A stretch of DNA of 32,326 nt from an uncultured Clostridia bacterium (GCA_910589115.1 CAJUSB010000022.1:1-32326), one strand, 5' to 3'; positions 13,312 through 21,667 are shown, counted from the stretch's first letter. A program made the numbers and translations. Notes: generated from the letters alone by a model not told the origin.

Positions 13312-13506
13312 ACACCCCGCAGCTGCCGATGCCCCCAGATTAGTAACCTGCACGAGTGGCAGGTGGGTTCCCTATCGTACGCCGCTGTGCTTCCAACTTC
13401 CGCTTTTTAAGGGCGGGAGGCCTGCACTTGCCGCACGAAGATTCTTCGGGATCCCGTTCAAGAAATGTGGGTTAAAAAATGAAGGCTGTCGTACAGAGCA
13501 GGGTGT
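13312..13506 (-). ncRNA. ssrS: Probable 6S RNA (RNA polymerase-binding regulatory RNA)
   Basis: About 195 nt, the size of Firmicute 6S RNAs. The ends pair in a 9-bp stem, ACACCCTGC (13498-13506) with GCGGGGTGT (13312-13320). The 3' half reads GGGAACCCACCTGCC, then a hairpin (13346-13364, stem ACCTGC/GCAGGT), then GGCATCGGCAGCTGCGGGG. This resembles the consensus 6S 3' half (ACCCACCT, hairpin, AGGT, GGCAGC). An A/T-rich open region and a GC-rich apical part (13375-13450) complete a long rod with a central bubble. 6S RNA binds sigma-A holoenzyme. I see no sharp promoter at its 5' end, so it may be processed from the DUF1292 transcript. The family call rests on pattern memory. Confidence 0.5.
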
Positions 13507-13532
13507 AAAAGAGTCTTGGTTGGGAAAGAGGA

Positions 13533-13856
13533 TCAGTTTTCTTCTCCGGGTTCGTCCCCGTCCGTGGGGTCGTCTTCCTCTGCATCGTCGAACATGGCGT
13601 CAACATCGTTCATGACCAGCTCGAATACGCGGTCAGCTTCTTCATCGTCATCTACCGAAAGCAAGATCTCTTCCCCGTCTTCCTCGGTGACCTTCAGGAT
13701 CACGACCTCTGCTTCCTCGCCTACCTCAATGCCAGCCGGGATAAAGGCCATATAGGTTTCGCCGTTGTAGCCAACGGTGTCAATGTGTTCAAATTCTTTT
13801 TCGTTGCCTTCCTCATCGGTCAGCACGACATAAGTATTGCCGAAATCCTCGCTCAT
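13533..13856 (-). CDS. DUF1292 protein (YrzB-like)
   Basis: 107 residues, very acidic. The core (NTYVVLTDEEGNEKEFEHID, then YMAFIPAG and EVVILKVTEEDGEEILLSVD) is the DUF1292 domain found across Firmicutes, often near alaS and ruvX. An Asp/Glu-rich tail (DDAEEDDPTDGDEPGEEN) follows. Function unknown. ATG at 13856 follows GGAGGGG; the upstream frame to 13970 overlaps the promoter and is not used. The probable 6S RNA lies directly downstream on the same strand. Confidence 0.88.
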   Translation of the reverse strand: MSEDFGNTYVVLTDEEGNEKEFEHIDTVGYNGETYMAFIPAGIEVGEEAEVVILKVTEEDGEEILLSVDDDEEADRVFELVMNDVDAMFDDAEEDDPTDGDEPGEEN

Positions 13857-13919
13857 TATGCCCCTCCGTTTTTTTGATACATTTGGGCTGATAGACAGCC
13901 GCTTTTTTCGTCCATTGAT

Positions 13920-13948
13920 ATCATACCGCATCTGGGACGATTTGTAAA
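13920..13948 (-). promoter_or_regulatory. Sigma-A promoter of the DUF1292 gene
   Basis: Minus strand TTTACA (13943-13948), 17-bp spacer, TATGAT (13920-13925), 64 bp before the ATG. Between this and the divergent promoter at 14164 (about 215 bp) I see no gene or clear structure. Confidence 0.75.
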
Positions 13949-14163
13949 CTGTTTTTTTACGGAATTTCACGAAAATTTATTTAGAAGCGCCCGGGAGCGG
14001 TGCACATAGGTACATAGAGGCTGATATCCTGTCGGATACAGTATGATTTTCCATAAAAAGGGGTAAATGCCTGTATGCTGACGGAGCGCAGGGGGCGGCG
14101 GACTGCTGCTGCGGGAGACAAAAGGAAGCCCTGTCAGCCCGCACCGATTTATGCAGAATGCCC

Positions 14164-14192
14164 TTGACTAAAAAAGACGTTTGATGTACTAT
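14164..14192 (+). promoter_or_regulatory. Sigma-A promoter of the D-aspartate bridge operon
   Basis: TTGACT (14164-14169), 17-bp spacer, TACTAT (14187-14192), 72 bp before the ligase start. It probably drives the next three genes, which are spaced by 21 and 45 bp. Confidence 0.75.
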
Positions 14193-14263
14193 TAAATGGT
14201 GCAAAATAATAGAAAATACCAGGGAAGCGGCTATTCAGCGGCTTCTGGAGGAAATGGGATAAA

Positions 14264-15487
14264 ATGATGAAATGTAAAGAGCTGGACTTCCTGCCGGTGA
14301 TTCTGGGCGGGGATATCACAACATATAGTCTCGCGCGTTCCTTTCATGAGGCATACGGTATCCGGTCGCTTGCGGTCAGTATGATCCGCAGCCGCCTTTG
14401 CGGGGATTCGGACATCATAGAGAATCTGATTGTTCCAACGATGGACACGCGGGAAACCTTCCTTGCGGAGCTGGTACGGATCGGGCAGGAGCGCTCGGGG
14501 AAAACATTGATTTTGCTGGCGTGCGGCGACTGGTATGTAAGGATGATTGTGGAAAACCGCTGCCTTTTAGAGAAGTATTATGTCATTCCGTATATTGAGG
14601 AAAAACTGCTCAACCGGCTGGTACTGAAGGATAGTTTTTATGAAATCTGCGAAGAGATTGGCGTACCCTATCCGAAAACCTACGTTTACGACTGTCAGAA
14701 TCCGCCGGAAACGCTCGAGCTGCCGTTCCCGTTCCCGGTGATTGCAAAGCCGGCCTCTTCGGCGCAGTATCATTATGCGCAGTTCCCGGGCAAAAAGAAG
14801 GTTTTCAAGTTTGATACGATGGAGCAGCTGAAAACCATGTTATCCAACCTGAATGCAAGCAGTTATGATTATAAATTCCTGATTCAGGATTTTATTCCCG
14901 GTGATGATACTGGTATGCGCATTCTCACCTGCTACTGTGACCGGGGCGGAAAAGTACGGTTTATGGCATTTGGCCAGACGCTGCTGGAGGACAAGGGAGA
15001 CATGGGCATCGGCAATCCGGTGGCGATTATCAACCGGGTGGACCGGGAGATTATGGAGCACGCAAGACGGCTGCTTGAGCATGTAGGTTATACGGGGTTT
15101 GCAAATTTTGATATTAAATTTGACCCGCGGGATGGCTCCTACCGCTTTTTTGAAATCAATACCCGCCTGGGGCGGTCAAATTATTATGTAACGGCGAGCG
15201 GCTTTAACGTTGTGCCTTGGATCGTGGACGATCTGCTGCGGCAAAAGCAGTTTGCGGACGAGCCTGTGATTGCGGATAATACTGACAGTTTGTATACTGT
15301 GGTGCCGAAATCCATCCTGAAACGTTATATAAAGGATGCTGCGCTGCGGGAAGAAATGCTTTCGCTGTATGCACGCGGCAAGGCGGTCAACCCGATTGCG
15401 TATAAAGCGGAAACCAAGTTTTTGCGCAGGATTTACCCTTATGTATTCCTGTGGAAGCAGAAGCGGAAATTTAAGGGGAAAATATAA
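14264..15487 (+). CDS. D-aspartate ligase, ATP-grasp family (peptidoglycan cross-bridge)
   Basis: Cytosolic ATP-grasp enzyme, 407 residues, resembling the Aslfm/AslA group that activates the beta-carboxyl of D-aspartate and joins it to the side-chain amine of residue 3 of the peptidoglycan stem peptide. Diagnostic stretches: FLPVILGGDITTYSLARSFH at the N-terminus, LLACGDWYVRMI, YIEEKLLNRLVLKDSFYEIC, FLIQDFIPGDDTGMRIL, YTGFANFDIKFDPRDG and the metal/ATP site FFEINTRLGRSNYY (near 295-308). The next genes encode an aspartate racemase, which would supply D-Asp, and an asparagine-synthase-type amidase, which supports the substrate choice. GGAGG lies upstream with long spacing; two ATGs are adjacent at 14264 and 14267. 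Confidence 0.85.
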   Translation: MMKCKELDFLPVILGGDITTYSLARSFHEAYGIRSLAVSMIRSRLCGDSDIIENLIVPTMDTRETFLAELVRIGQERSGKTLILLACGDWYVRMIVENRCLLEKYYVIPYIEEKLLNRLVLKDSFYEICEEIGVPYPKTYVYDCQNPPETLELPFPFPVIAKPASSAQYHYAQFPGKKKVFKFDTMEQLKTMLSNLNASSYDYKFLIQDFIPGDDTGMRILTCYCDRGGKVRFMAFGQTLLEDKGDMGIGNPVAIINRVDREIMEHARRLLEHVGYTGFANFDIKFDPRDGSYRFFEINTRLGRSNYYVTASGFNVVPWIVDDLLRQKQFADEPVIADNTDSLYTVVPKSILKRYIKDAALREEMLSLYARGKAVNPIAYKAETKFLRRIYPYVFLWKQKRKFKGKI

Positions 15488-15508
15488 GGATATGTGAGGA
15501 AGGCAATT

Positions 15509-16219
15509 ATGAAATCAAAGCTCGCCGGGGTACTGGGCGGGGTTGGTCCGATGGCAACGGTTTATTTTCAGCAGATGGTGCTGGAGCTGACGGAGGCGTC
15601 TTGTGACCAGGACCATTTGGATATGTTGGTCAGCAATCATGCGACCATACCGGACCGGACCGCTTTTATTTTAGGGGAAAGCAGGCTTTCGCCGCTGTTT
15701 GATATGGCGCAGGATGCGCAGATGCTGGCGCGGGCGGGGTGTGATTTCCTGGTGCTGCCCTGCAATACGGCGCATTTTTTCTATGAGCATATTCAGAATG
15801 CGGTATCCATACCGCTGCTGAATATTATAGAGGGCACGGTCAGCGCGTGTGCGGAGCAGGGGGCGGCGCGGATCGGCGTGCTGGCGACGGCTGGGACGGT
15901 GGCGGCGAATACCTATGATATTATGTGCCGCCGGTTTGGGCTTTCGTGCATTTATCCGGATGCGGCAACACAGAAGCAGGTCACAGCTGTGATTTATGAT
16001 GGCGTGAAAGCCGGGCGGCATATCCGGGCCAAGGAGATGGCGGCGCTTTATAACCGGATGCGGGAAGAGGGGTGCGATGCAATCGTACTTGGCTGTACGG
16101 AGCTTTCTGTTGCACATCGGGACTTGGAGCTGCACGCGGCACATCCGGATGTGATTGATTCGCTGGAAACGCTGGCGCGCCGCACGATTGAGTATGCGGG
16201 CAAGCGGCTGCGCAGCTGA
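15509..16219 (+). CDS. racD: Aspartate racemase (Asp/Glu racemase family)
   Basis: Cofactor-independent racemase, 236 residues, making D-aspartate from L-aspartate. N-terminal LAGVLGGVGPMATVYFQQMV is the family signature. The two catalytic cysteines are Cys85 (LPCNTAHFF) and Cys196 (LGCTELS). ATG at 15509 has AGGAAGG directly upstream; a GTG at 15494 in the same frame is less likely. It begins 21 bp after the ligase and is almost certainly co-transcribed. Not the glutamate racemase needed for growth, since a separate murI is at 20823. Confidence 0.9.
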   Translation: MKSKLAGVLGGVGPMATVYFQQMVLELTEASCDQDHLDMLVSNHATIPDRTAFILGESRLSPLFDMAQDAQMLARAGCDFLVLPCNTAHFFYEHIQNAVSIPLLNIIEGTVSACAEQGAARIGVLATAGTVAANTYDIMCRRFGLSCIYPDAATQKQVTAVIYDGVKAGRHIRAKEMAALYNRMREEGCDAIVLGCTELSVAHRDLELHAAHPDVIDSLETLARRTIEYAGKRLRS

Positions 16220-16264
16220 CGGCGGGTGTACTGCAAACGATCGTGATAAGGAGTTTCAAATTAT

Positions 16265-18106
16265 ATGTGTGGATTTACTGGTTTTTCGACCGCAGATACC
16301 AGCTTTGACCATCGAGAGGTAATAAAGGCGATGTCCGATGCGATTGCCCACCGGGGCCCGGATTCCGAGGGACTTTTCTCGGATGAACAGGTTTCGCTGG
16401 GCTTTCGCCGCCTTTCGATTATTGACCTGGAAAACGGCGCACAGCCGATGTATAATGAGGATGACAGCCTGGTGTTGTGCTTTAATGGGGAGATTTATAA
16501 TCATGAAGAACTCCGGGCAGAGCTGAAGGCAGCGGGGCATGTGTTCCGCAACCGGGCGGATTCTGAGGTGCTGCTGCATGGATATGAGGAATGGGGGGAC
16601 GGCCTGCTGAACCGGCTGCGCGGGATGTATGCGTTTGTCATATATGACCGGCGCACGAAACGGCTGTTTGCCGCGCGGGACATATTCGGCATCAAACCTT
16701 TTTATTATTATAAGAAGGACGGCGTATTCCTGTTTGGTTCAGAAATCAAGAGTTTCCTGCATCATCCGCAGTTTCAGAAGGAGCTAAATGAGGAAATGCT
16801 TCCACAGTATCTGTGTTTTGAGTATTTGCCGAATGACGAAACATTTTTCCGGAATGTGTACAAACTCCCGGCGGCGCATTATCTGTTGTGGGAAAACGGA
16901 GAGCTGACCGTAAAGCGATATTTTTCGATTGAATATCAGATTGACAATTCAAAAACGCTGGAGCAGTGGTCGGAAGAGATTGCGGCGGTTTTCCATGAGT
17001 CCTGCAAGACGCATATGATAGCGGATGTAGAGGTTGGCTGTTTTCTGTCATCGGGCGTTGATTCCAGCTATGTGACGCAGGAAATGGCGCGGGAGCTACC
17101 GGTAAAATCTTTTTCTCTTGGGTATGCAGAGGAGAAGTATTCGGAGTTAAGGAACGCGCAGGAGCTTTCAAAAATCATTGAGGTAGAAAATTTCAGCCGG
17201 AAGATCACGGCGCAGGAGTTCTTTGATGCAACGCCGGCCATACAATATCATATGGATGAGCCATTGCCGAACCCATCGGCGGTACCGTTGTACTTTGTAG
17301 CGCAGGAGGCGCGCAAGCAGGTCAAGGTAGTGTTGTCGGGCGAGGGAGCGGATGAGCTGTTTGGCGGCTACCGGTATTATCAGGAGTGCATTGACTATCA
17401 GAAGTATATGAAGGTACCGCGCGGACTGCGGCTGCTGCTGGGCAATGTTGCGGAGAAACTACCGGCATTTCATGGGCGGCGGTTTCTGATGAGAGGGCGG
17501 CATCCGCTATCGGTGCGGTATATCCGCAACAATTACGTATACAATTTTGCAGACTGCAAGGATATCTTAAAGAAGGATTACCAGGCAAAGAGCCCAGATT
17601 TTTATACGAAGCCGGTCTTTGACCGTATCCCGGGCGAAGATGAAATCACGCAAATGCAGTATGTTGACATGCAGGTATGGATGTTGTACGACATTTTGCA
17701 GAAAGCGGATAAAATGAGCATGGCAAACTCATTGGAGCTGCGGGTGCCGTTTCTTGACCGGCGGGTATTGGAGACGGCGCTGAAGATACCGTCCCGATAC
17801 CGGGTAACGCGGAAGGAGACCAAGCTGGCGCTGCGGCGGGCGGCGTTAAAGACGCTGCCGGAGAAGACGGCAGACATGCCCAAAATCGGATTTCTAACGC
17901 CATTGAATGACTGGCTGCGGCAGGATGCATATTACGAGCGAATCCGCGCGGCATTCCGTGGCGAGGTAGCTGAGAAATTCTTCCAGGTAGAGAGCATAAC
18001 GCGTTTACTGGACGACCACAAAGCGGGAAAAGCGCACAACATGAAAAAGATCTGGTCGGTATATTGTTTCATTGTCTGGTACGAAGAATTTTTCCTCCAC
18101 CGCTGA
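16265..18106 (+). CDS. Asparagine synthase-type glutamine amidotransferase (AsnB/AsnH-like)
   Basis: 613 residues. Class II glutamine amidotransferase domain (about 1-200) with the catalytic Cys2 exposed after Met removal (MCGFTGFST), GPDSEG and CFNGEIYNHEEL. The ATP-pyrophosphatase synthase domain follows (about 230-610), with the PPi loop FLSSGVDSS near 260 and VLSGEGADELFGGYRYY. This family makes L-asparagine, or amidates cell-wall acids. In lactic acid bacteria AsnH sits with racD and the D-Asp ligase and converts the D-Asp bridge to D-Asn. The same grouping here points to that role. Ribosome site AAGGAG. It ends the operon; repeat block E follows. Confidence 0.9.
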   Translation: MCGFTGFSTADTSFDHREVIKAMSDAIAHRGPDSEGLFSDEQVSLGFRRLSIIDLENGAQPMYNEDDSLVLCFNGEIYNHEELRAELKAAGHVFRNRADSEVLLHGYEEWGDGLLNRLRGMYAFVIYDRRTKRLFAARDIFGIKPFYYYKKDGVFLFGSEIKSFLHHPQFQKELNEEMLPQYLCFEYLPNDETFFRNVYKLPAAHYLLWENGELTVKRYFSIEYQIDNSKTLEQWSEEIAAVFHESCKTHMIADVEVGCFLSSGVDSSYVTQEMARELPVKSFSLGYAEEKYSELRNAQELSKIIEVENFSRKITAQEFFDATPAIQYHMDEPLPNPSAVPLYFVAQEARKQVKVVLSGEGADELFGGYRYYQECIDYQKYMKVPRGLRLLLGNVAEKLPAFHGRRFLMRGRHPLSVRYIRNNYVYNFADCKDILKKDYQAKSPDFYTKPVFDRIPGEDEITQMQYVDMQVWMLYDILQKADKMSMANSLELRVPFLDRRVLETALKIPSRYRVTRKETKLALRRAALKTLPEKTADMPKIGFLTPLNDWLRQDAYYERIRAAFRGEVAEKFFQVESITRLLDDHKAGKAHNMKKIWSVYCFIVWYEEFFLHR

Positions 18107-18380
18107 CCAGAGGGCACTGCCCTCTGGACTCCCGCGCCTGCGCGGCGGGCGGTCCTACGCGGACAGCGGCAGGGCGCTGCCCTGCACCCGCGCCTATGCG
18201 GCGGGCACCAAAGGGCGCTGCCCTCTGGACTCCTGCCGGGGCATGGCCCCGGACCCCGAGATGCTTTGCATCTCTGCTCGCCTGCGGGCGGGACGGGGGA
18301 ATGGGTGCGCAGAACTGGGCAGATGCACCGTAGACCGGCCCGCCAGAACGATAGCGGGCCGGTCGGGCAGGTGCGGTGGC
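18107..18380. repeat. Intergenic repeat block E
   Basis: Several GC-rich modules in a row: CAGAGGGCACTGCCCTCTGG, GGCAGGGCGCTGCCCTGC and CAAAGGGCGCTGCCCTCTGG, then an 11-bp hairpin GACCGGCCCGC/GCGGGCCGGTC (18333-18343, 18354-18364). It includes one GGCGGTCCTACGCGGAC unit (18149-18165), the same 17-mer repeated in tandem at 32239. No gene seen. Confidence 0.85.
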
Positions 18381-18403
18381 AGCTGATTAGGAGGGAATGA
18401 TAA

Positions 18404-19225
18404 ATGAATTATGTATATATACTTCGGTGTGCAGACGGCACATTATATACAGGCTGGACGAATGATTTAACCCGGCGGCTGGCGGCGCACAACAGCGGAA
18501 CGGGTGCAAAATACACGCGGGGACGCGGCCCGGTGACATTGGCATACAGTCAAGTATTCGAGACGCAGGCGGAAGCGATGGGGTACGAAGTATCCCTCAA
18601 GAAGCTGACGCAGGCGGAGAAGGAAGGGCTGATTGCCGGGCAGGAGGAGCCGGGAGGGGAATACCTGACGGTTTATGATGCAGAGCTGCGGCCATGTGGG
18701 GAACGTCCGCGTTCAGTTGTGCATCAGCAGGGGCTGCTGCATATGGTAACGCATATATGGATGGTGGAAAATGATCGTTTATGGTTACAGCAGAGAGCAT
18801 TTGACCGTCCATTGTACCCAGGATTATATGATTTAACAGCAACCGGGCATATTGACCCGGGAGAAACGCCAGTGCAGGCCGCTTGCCGGGAGGCGAGGGA
18901 AGAGGCCGGAGTTTTGCTTACGCCGGAACAGCTGGAAACGGTTGGCACGGTACGGCAGCGATATCCGAGGCCGGATGGTTATGATAATGAGATTGTCCAT
19001 ATTTTTCTGTGCCGTCAGACGAATCCATTTGCATTTCAGCCGGGGGAGGAAGTCGTGCGGATGGCGGCGCTGCCGCTTGCAGAATATGCACGCGGCGCAC
19101 GAGCATTTGTAGAAAATAACCCAACGGAGATTACATTTGATGGTGGTGAAAAGGTTTCGCTGAACGGCTTTTGCTGCTGGCACACAGAGGAGTGGCAGAT
19201 GGTGAAAAGTTATCTTGAAACATAA
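18404..19225 (+). CDS. GIY-YIG nuclease domain fused to a Nudix hydrolase
   Basis: 273 residues in two parts. Residues 1-80 are a UPF0213/YhbQ-type GIY-YIG domain (NYVYILRCADGTLYTGWTN, LTRRLAAHNSGTGAKYTRGR, AEAMGYEVSLKKLT). Residues 88-270 are a Nudix hydrolase with a complete Nudix box at 148-170 (GHIDPGE, then REAREEAG). The WLQQRAF...PGLYDLTATG run resembles the IDI/YfcD-like Nudix group. So one chain joins a DNA-nick type nuclease fold with a nucleotide-pyrophosphate hydrolase. The frame is continuous, so this is not an annotation join. Substrates unknown; a nucleic-acid or nucleotide-pool cleaning role is only a guess. Good site GAGGGAATGATAA before ATG. Confidence 0.88.
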   Translation: MNYVYILRCADGTLYTGWTNDLTRRLAAHNSGTGAKYTRGRGPVTLAYSQVFETQAEAMGYEVSLKKLTQAEKEGLIAGQEEPGGEYLTVYDAELRPCGERPRSVVHQQGLLHMVTHIWMVENDRLWLQQRAFDRPLYPGLYDLTATGHIDPGETPVQAACREAREEAGVLLTPEQLETVGTVRQRYPRPDGYDNEIVHIFLCRQTNPFAFQPGEEVVRMAALPLAEYARGARAFVENNPTEITFDGGEKVSLNGFCCWHTEEWQMVKSYLET

Positions 19226-19316
19226 AATAAAAAGTTTTTTAATATCGTACTTTCGTGGCATATTCAGCATATACGGAGGGCAGGGCACTTGTCGATGCGT
19301 AAGGCTGCATGAACCG

Positions 19317-19348
19317 GGTCGGGCCGCGGTCGTTTTTGCGGCCCGACC
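19317..19348. repeat. Hairpin, 11-bp stem
   Basis: GGTCGGGCCGC (19317-19327), loop GGTCGTTTTT, GCGGCCCGACC (19338-19348). It is 92 bp after the GIY-YIG/Nudix gene and may terminate it, though no T-run follows the stem. Confidence 0.6.
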
Positions 19349-19416
19349 ATACGGAGACCTAACGAGAGAGAAAATCCTATTATTTGAGGGAATAACCCTC
19401 AACATAGCAGTTAACC

Positions 19417-19632
19417 GACCGGCCTGCCCTGCTTTTGGCAGGCCGGTCAGTGGTGCATAAACGATATGTACTGCACCAAAATCCCCCGTCCCGCCCGCAG
19501 GCGAAGCAGAGATGCGCAAGCATCTCGGGGTCTGGGGTTTTAACCCCAGCGGGAGTCCAGAGGGCAGAGCCCTCTGGCGCTCGCCGCGTAGGCGTGGGAG
19601 TCCAGAGGGCAGAGCCCTCTGGCGTGGGAGGT
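19417..19632. repeat. Intergenic repeat block F
   Basis: A 12-bp hairpin GACCGGCCTGCC/GGCAGGCCGGTC with loop CTGCTTTT (19417-19448). Then two CCAGAGGG-CAGAG-CCCTCTGG modules (19556-19576, 19604-19624), apart by 48 bp. Fills most of 19226-19753. Confidence 0.8.
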
Positions 19633-19679
19633 TTTACAGTTTTTTAACAGATTTTCCTGCGGCGCTGACGGGAAATTCT

Positions 19680-19708
19680 TTGCGTTTTTCATTGAAATAG
19701 CGTATACT
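19680..19708 (+). promoter_or_regulatory. Sigma-A promoter of ddl-murI
   Basis: TTGCGT (19680-19685), 17-bp spacer, TATACT (19703-19708), 46 bp before the ddl ATG. Confidence 0.65.
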
Positions 19709-19753
19709 TATATTGACTAACCGTCCATTGTAGAAAAGGTGAGTTACTGACTT

Positions 19754-20830
19754 ATGACTAATTTAGCTGTTTTGTTCGGCGGCCTGTCGAATGAGCATGA
19801 AATTTCATGCCTCTCCGCCGCCTCCGTACTTCGCAACATCGACCACGAACGCTTCCGCACCTGGCCCGTCGGCATCACCCGCGAAGGCCGCTGGTTCCTC
19901 TATGAGAATGCCGACCCCGACCGCGTTCAGGATGGCTCCTGGATTCAGCACCCATCCCTGGTGCCCGTGCTGTTCTCCCCTGACCGCAGCGTGCACGGCC
20001 TCTATCTCCGCGGCGAAAGTGGTTCCGCTGAGATTCCCCTTGACTGCGTTTTTCCCGTCCTCCACGGGGCCGGCGGTGAGGACGGCGCCATCCAAGGCCT
20101 CTGCCAGCTGGCCGGTATCCCATGCGTCGGCCCCGGTGTGGCCGCAAGCGCCAATTCCTTCGATAAAAGCCTGACAAAGGCTGTCGTTGAACGCATCGGC
20201 GTCCGTCAGGCCGCCTGCTATCTGGCACAAGCAGACGCGTTTGCCCGTGACCCACAAGCCACCGCCGAAGCCGCCGCCGCTGCCGTTGGCAGCTGGCCAG
20301 TTTTTATTAAGCCTTGTTCGTCTGGGTCTTCTGTCGGTGTTACCGCCGCGCATGATACAGCCGCGCTTTGCGCAGGCCTGGAAGAAGCATTCCGCTGGGA
20401 CGGCAAAGCGCTCGTTGAAGAGTATATCAACGGCCGGGAAATTGAGGTCGCCGTGCTCGGTAACCAGCAGCCCGTGGCTTCCGTCGCCGGGGAAATCGCA
20501 CCAACACAGGATTTTTATACCTTTGACGCGAAATATCATGACGAAACGTCGCAGCTGTTTATTCCCGCCCGCATTCCGGATGAAGCCATGGAACGCGTGC
20601 GCGAGTACGCCGTCCGTATCTTTGCCGCGCTTGGCTGCCGCGGGCTGTCACGCGTCGATTTCTTCTGTACTTATCGGGATAATGAAATTATTTTTAATGA
20701 AATTAACACCATTCCCGGGTTTACCTCTATTTCCATGTATCCTAAACTGTTCGATCATGCCGGGATTTCCTTTACTGATCTTATCAGCCGCCTGGTTGAC
20801 CTAGCCATGGAGGACGCTGCCCATGGATAA
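19754..20830 (+). CDS. ddl: D-alanine--D-alanine ligase
   Basis: Cytosolic ATP-grasp enzyme joining two D-Ala for the peptidoglycan stem. 358 residues, usual length. Visible: NLAVLFGGLSNEHEISCLSA, PVLHGAGGEDGAIQGLCQ, the ATP site WPVFIKPCSSGSSVGV, the omega loop FYTFDAKYHDE and NEINTIPGFTSISMYPKL. The omega-loop Tyr (AKY) is the residue linked with D-Ala over D-lactate as second substrate, so vancomycin-type D-Ala-D-Lac synthesis is not indicated. Its last 8 bases overlap murI, implying translational coupling. Codon use is strikingly C-ending compared with the G-ending genes on either side (see findings). Confidence 0.95.
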   Translation: MTNLAVLFGGLSNEHEISCLSAASVLRNIDHERFRTWPVGITREGRWFLYENADPDRVQDGSWIQHPSLVPVLFSPDRSVHGLYLRGESGSAEIPLDCVFPVLHGAGGEDGAIQGLCQLAGIPCVGPGVAASANSFDKSLTKAVVERIGVRQAACYLAQADAFARDPQATAEAAAAAVGSWPVFIKPCSSGSSVGVTAAHDTAALCAGLEEAFRWDGKALVEEYINGREIEVAVLGNQQPVASVAGEIAPTQDFYTFDAKYHDETSQLFIPARIPDEAMERVREYAVRIFAALGCRGLSRVDFFCTYRDNEIIFNEINTIPGFTSISMYPKLFDHAGISFTDLISRLVDLAMEDAAHG

Positions 20831-21623
20831 CCGTCCCATCGGCGTGTTTGATTCCGGGCTGGGCGGCCTCACCGCCGTCCGCCGCCTGCATGAGGCAATG
20901 CCAGCGGAGGATATCATTTATTTCGGGGATACCGGACGCGTGCCCTATGGCACCCGCTCCCCCGAAACCATTATCCGTTACGCTAGGCAGGACGTTGCTT
21001 TCCTTCGTACTTTTGACCTGAAAGCAATCGTCATTGCCTGCGGCACGGTTTCCTCTGTTGCGCTGGATATCCTTTCAGCAGAAAGTGATATTCCCGTGAT
21101 TGGAGTCGTTTGGCCCGCCTGTGCCGAGGCGCTCCGCGTGACCCGTTCCGGCCGCGTTGGCGTGATCGGCACCGCCGGGACTATCCGGTCCGGCGCATAT
21201 GAGAGAATGCTTTTAGCAGCCCGTCCGGAACTGCATGTGTTTGCGCAGGCGTGCCCGCTGTTTGTTTCACTGGTTGAAAATGGCCGCGTGGAACGCGGCG
21301 ACATCGTGATCGAAACCGTTGCCCGCGAGTATCTTTCCCCGCTGAAAGCGGAAGGGATTGACACGCTGATTTTAGGCTGCACGCATTATCCGCTTTTGCG
21401 CGATGTGATCGCGGACTATATGGGCCCTGCCGTCCGCTTGGTGGATTCCGGCGCTGCGGCTGCCGATTCCGCACGCGCTGTCCTGGTGCCAGCCGGACGG
21501 GGACACGGCACCACACGGTATTTTGTTTCCGATGACCCTGCGTCATTCCGGCAGCTTGCCGCATTATTCCTGCACGAGGACATTACACAGCCGGCAGATT
21601 TGATAGAAATATCGGGCTATTGA
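20823..21623 (+). CDS. murI: Glutamate racemase
   Basis: Makes D-glutamate for peptidoglycan. 266 residues: RPIGVFDSGLGGLTAVRRL, YFGDTGRVPYGTRS, first catalytic Cys73 in IACGTVSS, second Cys186 in LGCTHYPLL. The usual ACNT motif is ACGT here, so the Asn next to the catalytic Cys is Gly. The ATG lies inside the end of ddl (overlap ATGGATAA). It shares the C-rich codon style of ddl. A distinct aspartate racemase is at 15509, so the two D-amino acid supplies are encoded separately within 6 kb. Confidence 0.94.
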   Translation: MDNRPIGVFDSGLGGLTAVRRLHEAMPAEDIIYFGDTGRVPYGTRSPETIIRYARQDVAFLRTFDLKAIVIACGTVSSVALDILSAESDIPVIGVVWPACAEALRVTRSGRVGVIGTAGTIRSGAYERMLLAARPELHVFAQACPLFVSLVENGRVERGDIVIETVAREYLSPLKAEGIDTLILGCTHYPLLRDVIADYMGPAVRLVDSGAAAADSARAVLVPAGRGHGTTRYFVSDDPASFRQLAALFLHEDITQPADLIEISGY

Positions 21624-21667
21624 CATTATGGGAATGAGAGATAGAAAAAGCAGAAAGGCGTTGCAGA

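Noticed and set aside
18064..18386. Short plus-strand ORFs of 89 and 104 residues in repeat block E
   Set aside because: Composition is that of translated repeats, they overlap the end of the amidase gene, and no ribosome site is present.
19805..20539. Minus-strand ORF of 244 residues opposite ddl
   Set aside because: It is the shadow of a C-rich coding gene; ddl has full motif support on the plus strand.
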